From: Capniomyces stellatus | Taxonomy: Eukaryota > Kickxellomycota > Harpellomycetes > Harpellales > Legeriomycetaceae | Assembly: GCA_001661515.1 (NCBI GenBank) | Contig: LUVW01000015.1 | Span: forward strand, 412,973 to 476,972 | Length of the DNA stretch: 64,000 bases | Reading direction: 5' to 3' | Shown: one piece after another, positions 23,360-33,410 of the stretch | Numbering within the stretch: position 1 is the first letter of the stretch | Layout: every line of letters begins with the position of its first letter | Translations under genes and position numbers: made by a program | The notes under the pieces: model-generated | The model's input: only the letters and a program-made list of their open reading frames with translations | Databases searched by the model: none | What the model was told of the DNA's origin: nothing

Positions 23360-24310
23360 GTTCACCCCAAGTGGGTTTTTTGTTATTATCGGAATATCCC
23401 ATGTGGAAATTTATTGTAGTTTTTATATATATCTATTTTGTATTTTATTGTGGTCCTTGTCAAAATCGTGAGTTTAAACCATAAAACATGGCCTGATAAA
23501 GCAAGTATTATCCAAGATTTTGTTACAATAAAAAAAGAGTACATCAATGAAAAACAGAAATGTGTACTCCAAAGATCAAAAATCAAATTTCAGTGGTTTG
23601 TTTTTGAACCAGGAGAACTTAGCAAAAATAAAATAGTATTTCGAAAGTAAATAACCTCCTAAATCCAAAGGAGGGTCAACCCCTAATTAAACAGACAATA
23701 CTTTACTATAGTAACATTCATGACCTTTAACATTTGTTAACGTCTATATTAATAAATTTCAATAAATACATAGTGCTTTGAAACTGGACTAAATAAATAT
23801 ATATTTTTATTGACCAAGTCACAAATAATGGATGGGCCAGTTCAGATTTGGGTATTTCCAATAGTACGTTGTAATCTAGCTTGGTTAATTCTTGAGAGTT
23901 TAGTCTCAAGGCTTTGTATTTCATGTATTTCTCAAGATGTGGCTGTCCTACTTGTGAGTAAAAGCTTGGCTTTTTTGAAAAAAGAATAATGAAAAAAAGA
24001 GGAAAAAGATATATTTACTTTTATATGGCGAGCGGGAAGGTAAAGTTGGATTTGACTTAAATTAGGTTGCGTTTTCGATTGGTATGATTATTATGGCTAT
24101 TTATTTGATGAAAATTGGATATCAGTCATTTTTTTTTATAAAAAAACAAGCAAATAAATCAAATTATTTGCCAAGGGTTTCAAAGCAGCTTTACTTGCTT
24201 TGCTTTTTTTCTTCTTTTTTTTCTCTATTATTATAGTTGAAATCAAAATTACCTATATATTCCAAAAAAGTAATAACAGCACAAGTAGAAAGTAGAATCT
24301 GGACGTTATA
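23360..24310. other. AT-rich spacer
   Basis: No supported gene. The short frames at 23438-23650 and 23727-23924 have no features. Poly-T and poly-A tracts precede the metaxin start and probably form part of its promoter and leader. Confidence 0.5.
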
Positions 24311-26563
24311 ATGGGCGGCAAAGAGACAGAATTAGATAAAAACATAGACTCAAGTGTGGAATCGGGAGATTTAAGTGATTCGAGAGAGATATCAAACATG
24401 CTAGATGTCTATATTTTAGACAATCCTTGGTTGGACAATTCTAAAATAGACAGCTATGACCCTGAATGTCAAGCATTGATAACTTACTTGAAATTTACAA
24501 GTGTAAATTGGCAAATTCTTGTGACCGATAACCAGAACATTTCGCCAACAAGTAGGTGCTTTATTGGAATTGGAGTATACTTTGATAGATTCTTGGAGTT
24601 CATGTATTTTTCATTGTGGTTGTCAAGGCAATCGCTTTTGGCAACTCGTGGAATGTGACTAACCAACAAACTATTGGGTATTTGTTTAGAAACCATGCCG
24701 ATGTTAAGGGACCAAAACATCCATTGCGAAGGCGGGTTGAAGAATTCTTTATTATATTTAAAAAACCAGGCAAGTTTATACCAGAAAATGATTATTATTT
24801 TTTTGAATGGCATTTTAAATGGCGTATGCTTCAATGAGCTTGGTTCGGATGGTAATGCGTATACCCGAATGGAGGTCTATTTAGCGTTGTATAGCTCTAC
24901 TGGAGTTTGGTAGTTTAAAGAAATAACGATAGAATGGGGAAACCCAATAATATAATAGGGGTACGATTTGGACAGCACTCTGTCCTCAAGACAAAAAGCT
25001 ATATCCAAAGCTTACCAGTCAATGTTCCAAAATACATTTAACGAAGTTCTTGTAAGTACAATTGTGAATGAATAAATGTCTAGATGTGTGGCACGGTATA
25101 TAGTGCTTTATTCAAATGAGTGGGTTTGAACTGACTAGTACAATTTATAAACATAAACACAAAATGGCTAGGCCTACGAGTGGTACGGCGTAAGGGAAAA
25201 TTATGTTAACTCGGTTAAGCCACAGCTAAGCAAGATGTTTGGACTTCCAACAGGATATTACAGAACAAGCCAAGTGGCCAAACGGCAGCAGCTTAGACTG
25301 AGTAAATATGGATGGAAAAATTCAGTAATAATATTTTCGAAAGTCTCAGAGCCAAACACAAAGTCAAAAGTAGGATGCAGTTTTATTATACAAACGGCTG
25401 GGCTGGTTTTTTTGGCTGTAGGCTTTGTTGGTTTAACAAAATATGGACATTATAAATGATTGAGTGTAGGTGATGGAAACTATATCAGATGTGGTGCCAA
25501 AAAAAGCCTCAAGTGTTACAAGTCGTCGGGTAAGACTATTTAAACACCATAAACCCAACCAACTTTATGAAAAAACAGTAGCAAAATGATGCATGATTAT
25601 TGTGTGTAATTATAAAGTAAAAAGATAATGAAGCTTGGGAATATACGAGAGGAGTCAGCCTGTTTAAATAAGTGGGTTTGGCAGTGGTTTATTGATAGTA
25701 GAATTGTGTGTATTTGCTTGTAATAGGTATACAAAGTGGCACGGAGATGCTTGAAATCGGTAGCAGATTTGTTGGATGATAAAGAGTTTATGTTTGGAAA
25801 CAGCCCTACGACGCTAGATGCAGTGGCTTATGGGTATTTGAATGCAGCGATTAATATCAAGATGAAAGTGCCAGCGCTTCAAACGCTATTAGAGCTAGAA
25901 TTTCCAACACTCGTAAAGTACGTGGAAAACCTGCAGGATATTCTAGATCCCAGAACGTTTGAGTTCAAGCAAGGATTGGTGGACGAGGGCTACAGAGCCA
26001 AGTCGATGCCGTTTAGAAAGTGCCGGGCTGAACCAAGCTCATTTGTGGACTTTGCAAGCGGGATGGTTGAGCTCTGTGTACCTTGGCTCTACGAACAAGG
26101 CCTTGAAATGAAGACCAAAGTTGGATCGTACTTATACAAATCAGATCCAAACAGTGCGGGCAATTCAGACCCCCAGAATCAGTCGAGATACAGTTCTATA
26201 AATAAAAGCAGTTATTTGGAGAGATTCAGGTTTATTTACTGTTCAGCGCTTGTTGTTCTGGGCTACATTTCAATCAACAACATCTTCTCAGCGTCTGAGC
26301 CAATCGATCACACCGAGAATATCGAATATGTTGTTTCTGAGATTGGCTCAGCTAGCGATCTGTTGGGCGAACTGTTTGACTCGGGTTCTGGCGAAACTGC
26401 GAAAGATTCAACTGACATGTTTAGCACCCAGAGTGGACGCTCATCCGAGTTTGATGTTGGCCACAATGGTTCCCACGAGGAGTATGTTGGTGATGGTTTT
26501 GATGATGAGGATCTTGATGAGTTGGTTCTTGAGGCTGATTTGGACTTTGACGACGATGAGTAG
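24311..26563 (+). CDS. Metaxin (Sam37/MTX1-like) mitochondrial outer-membrane import protein
   Basis: Six exons give 487 residues: 24311-24551, 24690-24769, 24959-25051, 25172-25324, 25470-25529, 25727-26563. Metaxins have a GST-like fold and form part of the sorting and assembly machinery that inserts beta-barrel proteins in the mitochondrial outer membrane. The N-terminal thioredoxin-like half contains MPMLRDQNIHCEGGLKNSLL. The GST C-terminal half shows CLKSVADLLDDKEFMFG followed by SPTTLDAVAYGYL, the metaxin signature. A single hydrophobic span at about 375-393 (FIYCSALVVLGYISI) would anchor it, as in metaxin-1. The C-terminus is very acidic. The second intron uses a GC donor (24770-24771), and the join across it restores the conserved LKNQGYDLDSTLSSRQ. 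Exon 2 was chosen over an open frame in another phase because only this one fits the family. Confidence 0.87.
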
Positions 26564-26850
26564 AGATTGGCCACAGTATTTACTGTTTTCTTTATATTTA
26601 TTGGTTAACACTACATAAAGTTTAAACACATCTAATAAAAACCAACTAAAGTATCAATAATGTCGAGGGGTGCTTTTTATTATTATTATATATATAAATA
26701 AATATATGAATAATAATAAAAATTAAAAATAATTACTCGTCTATTTGAAATAAATAACTAAAGATGAAAAGAAATACTGAAATAGAAGAGAACAAAGAGA
26801 AGCGAAAAAAACAGAAACTATGATCGGTTGGAATCCAACTTGCCAACAGA
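26564..26850. other. Convergent 3' spacer
   Basis: AT-rich spacer of under 300 bases between the convergent metaxin and uL6m genes; contains TA-rich runs and AATAAA-like signals around 26690-26720. Confidence 0.4.
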
Positions 26851-27594
26851 CTACTTCTTTTTGCCATCCTTCTTTTTGATGGTTTCGTTTCCAATAAATA
26901 TCCCCTTTTGATTATATGGCTCTGGCTTCTTCAACTGGCGGATCTTTGCTGCAAACATCTTGACCTGCTGGAGTTCAGACCCCGAAACAATAATTGCTGT
27001 TGGGTAAGGGACCTGGACCTTTAGGCCGTCGGGAATAACTGTGTTTACAGGATGCGAGTACCCAAGTTTTAGCTGCAAAACCTTCTCTCCGTCAACCTCT
27101 TCAAGACTTGCCCTATATCCAACTCCAACAATTCTTAGCGTCGCTGAAAATCCCTCAGTAACCCCGGTAACCATGTTTTTAATCAGCGCTCGTGTTGTTC
27201 CCCACATTTGTCTTTGTGTCTTTATATTGCTATCCATCACTGTTACTGAAATCGTTCCTTCCTCTGTTTGAGCCTTTGTACCTTGTTTTTTCGACTCGGC
27301 TGTGCTCTTTTCGCCGCTGTTCACTTCTGCATTTGGTTTCGTATGCTCAAGCTTCACAAAAGGTTGAACTGCTAGTTTCAAATCACCCAATGGTCCCTTT
27401 ACCACCAAGGTGCTTGTCTTTAGGAACCGAACATCGTTGCTATATGGCTCCATCAAGTGTTCAACTCTCACATCCTTAGGGTATGCTATAGGAAGTTTCC
27501 CAATGTGTGATTGTTTAATCAGATTCGTGCTGAATCCTCTTTTAATTCCCCCAGCCAGCTGATCCAACAATACCCTTTGCTTTGAGCTTAACAT
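26851..27594 (-). CDS. Mitochondrial large-subunit ribosomal protein uL6m
   Basis: One exon, 247 residues. The basic, Ser/Leu/Arg N-terminus (MLSSKQRVLLDQLAGGIKRG) looks like a mitochondrial presequence. The two L6 repeats follow: VKGPLGDLKL in the first, and TLRIVGVGYRASL plus LKLGYSHPV in the second. The C-terminal part has the family signature KIRQLKKPEPYNQKGIF. L6 sits near the GTPase-associated centre of the large subunit. An inserted Lys/Glu-rich loop at about 90-115 lengthens the first domain compared with bacterial L6. Homologous to yeast Mrpl6. No intron seen. Confidence 0.92.
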   Translation of the reverse strand: MLSSKQRVLLDQLAGGIKRGFSTNLIKQSHIGKLPIAYPKDVRVEHLMEPYSNDVRFLKTSTLVVKGPLGDLKLAVQPFVKLEHTKPNAEVNSGEKSTAESKKQGTKAQTEEGTISVTVMDSNIKTQRQMWGTTRALIKNMVTGVTEGFSATLRIVGVGYRASLEEVDGEKVLQLKLGYSHPVNTVIPDGLKVQVPYPTAIIVSGSELQQVKMFAAKIRQLKKPEPYNQKGIFIGNETIKKKDGKKK

Positions 27595-28709
27595 TGTTTT
27601 TGAATTTGCGATTAAAACTAGCTATTTGTGTGTTTAAATGTTTTGCTTTAAATTCGTATGGCCTGCGATCTTATTTACTGTACTGCATTTACCACCGTTC
27701 TTAGTTTTATTCTAAATACAACCACTTCATTATTCATTTACAGTTTTTATTATCATTAATTTAGATCTACACTTACCTTTTTACTCTTTCTCGTTTGTAA
27801 TATCAATTATATACAAGTCAATTAACCTGTCTCCAAACAACTGTTAGGTCAATCAGTTGCTATTTCGGTCTCTGGGCTGTTGTCCTTTAATCTATTATGT
27901 GATCAAAGCTAATAATTCGAATTGAACTGAACGATTCTTAGGCTCTGACAGACTGTTTTACACAATTCTTTTTTTTTTAAATAAAAAATTTCGCTTTGTT
28001 TGGACTGATTTCTAATAAATCCCGATTTCGCTTTATTCTGTTTATTTGCAACCAAGGCTGGTATCAATAATACTGCTAATTGATCATGAGATAAATGTTC
28101 TTGACTTGATTTATCTTTGCTCAAACTATTCCATTTATTTACCACTTTTTATGTTTTTTTTTTCTCGTTCACAATTTACAGTTTTTTTTTTAAAAAAAAA
28201 AAATGAAGGTGGATTTGATTTATGTTTTGTAAACATTATTGTTTAGAATCGATTGCAATTGATTTACTTCTAATAAATGGACTGATAGGGATTTTACCCA
28301 ATAAAATGTCATGGTTTACCTTCAACGCAACAAAATATCAACAAGTTCTACCAAGTGTTTTTACTCTAAATAAAAACAAAATAAGAAAGGCTGATACATA
28401 TATTACACTGGAGTCAGAAGCAAAGAGAGATAATTGTTAAACGAAACAGTTACAAAACATACTGAACTGACAAAGATATATAAAACACCGAATAGCAGTG
28501 TATTTACATCACTCTATAAAGTTTGAAACTCTTAAACACCGTGACAGGTGAACTAATATGGATAAATTAGTACTTTCGCAGAAAGACGTTACTTTTGTAT
28601 ATTTAATCTGTAAACCACAAAAAAAAATGTTTGATTACAAAAAGTATATATATAAAAAAAAGAAATATCGCAATAAAAAAAAATAAAAAAAGGTTGCACA
28701 AACGTGAAA
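27595..28709. other. AT-rich spacer
   Basis: No supported gene. The short frames at 27909-28145 and 28222-28440 are featureless. Long A-runs lie just beyond the stop of the next gene (28619-28690). Confidence 0.5.
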
Positions 28710-30621
28710 TTAAGTGCATTTATAACCAGCCTCAGCTAGAGCTTCGTTTAGTGCAGTAATGGTGCGATCGATGTAGCCCAAGCCAGAGTTGGTTGTAGAA
28801 ATACCCATGTGGCCAATTCTGAAATATTCGGTGGCGTGACCGCTAGCAATACCCCCCGAAATGGTAATTCCACGAGCAGTCATTTTTGGAACTAGGTCGC
28901 CTAGCTTGATTCCTTCTGGCAACCATATTGCAGACATTGCGTGGGAACGAACTTTGTCGGATACAGGGAGAATCTTCAGGCCAGAGTTTTTCAAAGCAGC
29001 AGTGAATTTTTCAGAGGACTCCACGTGAAGTTGGAACATTTTTTCCATCCCAAGTTCAACAATGTGCTTGACAGAAACGCTAAGAGCCATGATGGTTTGG
29101 ACACAAGGAGTAGCAAAGTACTTTGGGGTTTTTGCTTCATAACCCTCCATAACTAGTTGAGTCCAGGAAAGTACGGTTTGTTAGGTGCGCATAAGTACGA
29201 ACAGTAAAAGCATGCTCTCCAAAAGTCAAGTTAAATAGATGATGGGATAATGAGATAATAAAAACTTACCTGGTAGCCATCTGCTCCAATTTGCATAGTA
29301 GTTGACAATTGGGCTTTTCCTGTTCTGCATAACTTTAATTGCACGCTGGCTGGCCATTAAAACTGAAACTCCTGGTGGACACCCTAAGGCCTTCTGGCTT
29401 GCTGCCACAACAACGTCAACACCCCATTTGTCAAAGTACAGAGCCTCGCAAGCAGCAGCACAGACCGAGTCAACTACAACCAAAGTTGAAGGCGAGACAG
29501 ACTTGACAATGTTGCAAACAGACTCAACATCGGCCAAAACACCAGTGCTGGTATCAACATGAGTGACAACAACTGCTTTGAATGTTTTTGAAGAAAGTTG
29601 CTCTTCAATTTTTTTCAAATCGTACGAGTCTCCAATTGGTGATTTGACTAGCGTGACCTTGGCACCATAAACGCTTAAGCTGTTTAGTTGTATTACCCAG
29701 AAAAGAAAATTTCAAATGTTGAGTAATTGCACGTTGAAACGATATAAGTATATGTTCACATGCGGCAAAAGCAAACGTTGAGCTATCCAATGCTAACTAT
29801 ATTCGGCATCAAGTTCTTAAATAATTTACCAGTCTGCGAATCCATCACTAAAGTACCCATTAGACATAACTAGCACTTCTTCATTCACTTCAATCAAATT
29901 GGCAGAGACCTGGTCCCAACCCAAAGTTCCTGAGCCGGAAATTACAAACGGTTGGCCATCTTTAGTTCCAAAGACGGTTCTTAGGTTCTTCAAAAGATCG
30001 CTGAAACTGGCTACGAATTTGGGATCCATGTGTGAAGTTGCCTGTGTTGACATTGTTTGGAGAACATCCTCTTGACACTCAACGGGTCCTATTTAAGTTT
30101 TAATTGTACACACGTTTCTCGTTCTTTTAAAGACATATTCAAAATTGACTTTAAATAGTTGAATTGTATTTTTGAAGAGTAAGTCTGTAATTTATTAATT
30201 CTTGAAGTAAACTATTAGAATTCAATTATGTTTCTTTGTTGGTAAAGTTGTAAACAATCTAAAGCCCGACTTTTGCAATAAATAGCTATAAAATATATAC
30301 AGCCAACGCATATTACTAATGCATGTTATTGTTACCTGGGATCATACATAAAGGCTTAATTGGGCTCATCTTTTTAATTGGAATTTTTTCTAAATTACTA
30401 TAGTGTCTGATGCTTTTACTCGGCAATGTTGTTTTAATACTACTAAAAAAAACCTTATTAGACTGCAAACAAACTCCTAGTGTTCTGTATCCAAATGTAT
30501 TCAAAATTCTGGTACTCTTTAAAATATTTGTTGACATAGTCGAACACGCTAAAGAACAGTAGCCAACTTCACTATAAAACTTGGACGCTTTTATGCTTAA
30601 GAATCTACCAATAAATACCAA
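28710..30621 (-). CDS. Alanine-glyoxylate/serine-glyoxylate aminotransferase
   Basis: Four exons (30621-30336, 30088-29830, 29679-29270, 29152-28710) give 465 residues. This PLP class V enzyme moves the amino group of alanine (or serine) to glyoxylate, making glycine. Family marks: PLCMIPGPVE near the start, MSTQATSHMDPKF, SGSGTLGWDQV, DSVCAAACE, the Schiff-base lysine in ASQKALGCPPG, NWSRWLPVMEGYEAK, and RIGHMG near the C-terminus. The first exon adds a Ser/Arg/Lys-rich leader that reads as a mitochondrial presequence. Three in-frame ATGs exist: 30621, 30537 (MSTNILKSTRILN) and 30369 (MSPIKPLCMIPG). The last would give a 381-residue form of the usual family length. The C-terminus (GYKCT) is not a standard peroxisomal signal. 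All splice junctions restore conserved segments. Confidence 0.9.
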
Positions 30622-31162
30622 ACCAACTTTGTTATTTCAATTTTTTTAAAAAAAACAAACCAGCTTTGCTAATCCTTTTCTCAACTAGTTGTTGACACAA
30701 TTAGCCTTAAAATCACTGTTGAACCTGACTGGTTCCTGAGTTATTTACTATACATATTTTAATGTGGTTATCGATTCTGAGTCCAGGGATAAAACAGCCA
30801 GAACTATGCTTTTATAGCTTGGCTATATTGATTGTTAGAACGAATCATCCTATGATATTTGACTTTGACTTGATACATGGAGGTTATATCGATTACTCTT
30901 GGTTGATTATCACATCAAACAAAGAATATCATATGAATATTCCAATTTAAGCAAGTTTAATATCCTTGAAATTAAACTACTTTGTAAAACAGTAGCTGTG
31001 AGCAAATGATTTGCTTACTTTGCGCTGTGTTTATGTTTCAAAGCTTTATGATGTAATTGGGTTTAGCAAGTTGCCAATAAATGTCCAATAGAAAAGCACA
31101 GCGATAAGGATCATCAAACAGCACATTAAACATGTAAATGCAAATTGTTAGAGAAAGTTAAA
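30622..31162. other. AT-rich spacer before the satellite
   Basis: No supported gene; the frame at 30762-30950 is featureless. Confidence 0.45.
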
Positions 31163-31650
31163 GTTAGAAAGTTAGAAAGTTAGAAAGTTAGAAAGTTAGA
31201 AAGTTAGAAAGTTAGAAAGTTAGAAAGTTAGAAAGTTAGAAAGTTAGAAAGTTAGAAAGTTAGAAAGTTAGAAAGTTAGAAAGTTAGAAAGTTAGAAAGT
31301 TAGAAAGTTAGAAAGTTAGAAAGTTAGAAAGTTAGAAAGTTAGAAAGTTAGAAAGTTAGAAAGTTAGAAAGTTAGAAAGTTAGAAAGTTAGAAAGTTAGA
31401 AAGTTAGAAAGTTAGAAAGTTAGAAAGTTAGAAAGTTAGAAAGTTAGAAAGTTAGAAAGTTAGAAAGTTAGAAAGTTAGAAAGTTAGAAAGTTAGAAAGT
31501 TAGAAAGTTAGAAAGTTAGAAAGTTAGAAAGTTAGAAAGTTAGAAAGTTAGAAAGTTAGAAAGTTAGAAAGTTAGAAAGTTAGAAAGTTAGAAAGTTAGA
31601 AAGTTGGAAAGTTAAAAAGTTAAAAAGTTAAAAAGTTAAAAAGCTAAAAA
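31163..31650. repeat. 8-bp satellite, 61 copies of GTTAGAAA and variants
   Basis: Fifty-five perfect head-to-tail copies of GTTAGAAA fill 31163-31602. They are followed by one GTTGGAAA, four GTTAAAAA and one GCTAAAAA (31603-31650), then ordinary sequence. The left edge starts from a GTTAAA half-unit. Decay is limited to the right end, as expected if the array grows from one side or if the edge escapes homogenisation. The unit length is not a multiple of three and all frames contain stops, so it is non-coding. Confidence 0.98.
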
Positions 31651-33410
31651 GTGAATAGAAGTGGATTCTTCAAAGTAAAACAAATATTCCAAGTTTAGTA
31701 GATCAGTAGAACTTAAAGGTAGCTGTGAAATGTTTTAGTTGTAAGTTTTACATCAACCAACCATGAATTAAATCCTCCCAAACCTAAACATGCCTTTGGA
31801 AAGCTCAAGGCAATAAAAAAAATGATCAATACTAAAATTCCATTAAAAATTAGATGTACACTCGATTGCATTGTAATAAGCATTGCATATTTAGAACATT
31901 AGGACTTAAAACAAATGTGGTAAAATAACCCTATAAGAGTAACAAAGTGACATACTGCGCCTGGTATTAATTTTGGATCACAGAGCGTTACCAATACACA
32001 ATTATCTGCTAAATTAATACCAACGAAATATAGTCAAGTTATTGTGGGCCCAATTGCATAAAGCTGATTTACTTGTTCCTAAAAAGCCAGCATGACACAA
32101 TGTGCTAAGAATCAAAACCTTATTTACGTATCAGAACTGAGAAAGGAAAAAAAAAGTCATAGGCCAACCTTGAAAGTCAGTTGTGCACTATGAATTGGGC
32201 AAAGTTCACATTAGCGCACCAGGAGGCAAGCTTAAGGTGATAGTTGAGTAGTATATGTTGGGAGGTAGCATTAAATTTTTGAATTGACCAGTAGTAGTAG
32301 TTCAAAGGCACTTCACAAAAATCGTCTAAATCAAATGCTTAAATCCGACTTTGTAATTGGAAGAAAAAAAACAAAGTAATCAGCGATAATCCAACTACGT
32401 TTGGATCGATAAAGCTTGGGCAAACCTCATAAATTGGTTATGTTAGTATTGATAAAAGTGCACAGTTTTTGTTGGACAGAATATATTGATATATCGGGAC
32501 TTCAATGTTATGGTAACCGAGTCTGCTTAGTTTTGTGGAGCATTGGTGAAATTCTGAAACTTATTCTTGGATGAAATCCTTCCTTTGCTTAAATCAGTGT
32601 TGCATTTACTTTAACATTAAAAGCAATCAACTGCCATATACAGAGCAAGATAGATTATGTAAATTAACAACTTAACAGTCAAATGATGTAATGTTGCGTA
32701 TCAAAATAGTAATATGTACACAAGAAAATTATACCGTCAAAAAAAAACAAAGACGATTTACTGTACCATGGAAAATAAATTAGTTAGTGAAATGTATTAA
32801 TATAAGCCCAGCTATGGAAACTAGTATATATTTAAAGCCTTAAAGTGAAAAAAACATAAAAATGAGCCAAGGATTAAAAAGTAAAAGAGTACTTGGATAA
32901 TTAAATACAAGACTCAAGCTCCTGGCCAAGCACTTCAACACTCGGAAAAATGGCCAAGATTAAGGTAGATAGATTTCATGAAGCATACACAATGGACTGT
33001 GAGCTAATTTAAAGCTAAAACTGAACTTACAATTTGGATAAGATGACATTGCATTTAAAATGAGGTTAGTTAAAAAAAAATTATAACAAAAATGTATGCA
33101 TGAAGGACGATCATAAATGGAAAAATAATAGATCAAGTGGAAAGCTAAAATAAAATGATTTACAAGTAAAACATATTTCTGCAAAGTATGTTATCAAAAT
33201 AAGATTCAAAAAAAACCAATATAAGCAATTAAGTACAATAAACCGAGATAGCAGCAAAATGTGAACTAAAAAAAAAATTCAAAAGCTAGAGAAAAAAAGT
33301 ATAAGATATGAATAAACGGGCAATAAAAATAAAAGGAATAAAATTCAAAAACTTGTTAAAATTAATATAATTGTTATAGTAATAAATTAATATTTAAGTG
33401 GTAAAGTAAA
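31651..33410. other. AT-rich spacer upstream of the adhesin
   Basis: No supported gene. The final few hundred bases before 33411 are very A-rich and likely hold the adhesin promoter and leader. Confidence 0.5.

Noticed and set aside
24616..24837. 73-codon frame (GNSWNVTNQQTIGYLF) first considered as metaxin exon 2
   Set aside because: Another phase of the same DNA gives MPMLRDQNIHCEGGLKNSLL, which fits the metaxin family and joins both neighbours in frame.
31163..31650. Satellite read as a telomeric or CRISPR-like array
   Set aside because: The unit is not G-rich like fungal telomere repeats, has no spacers, and lies between single-copy genes.
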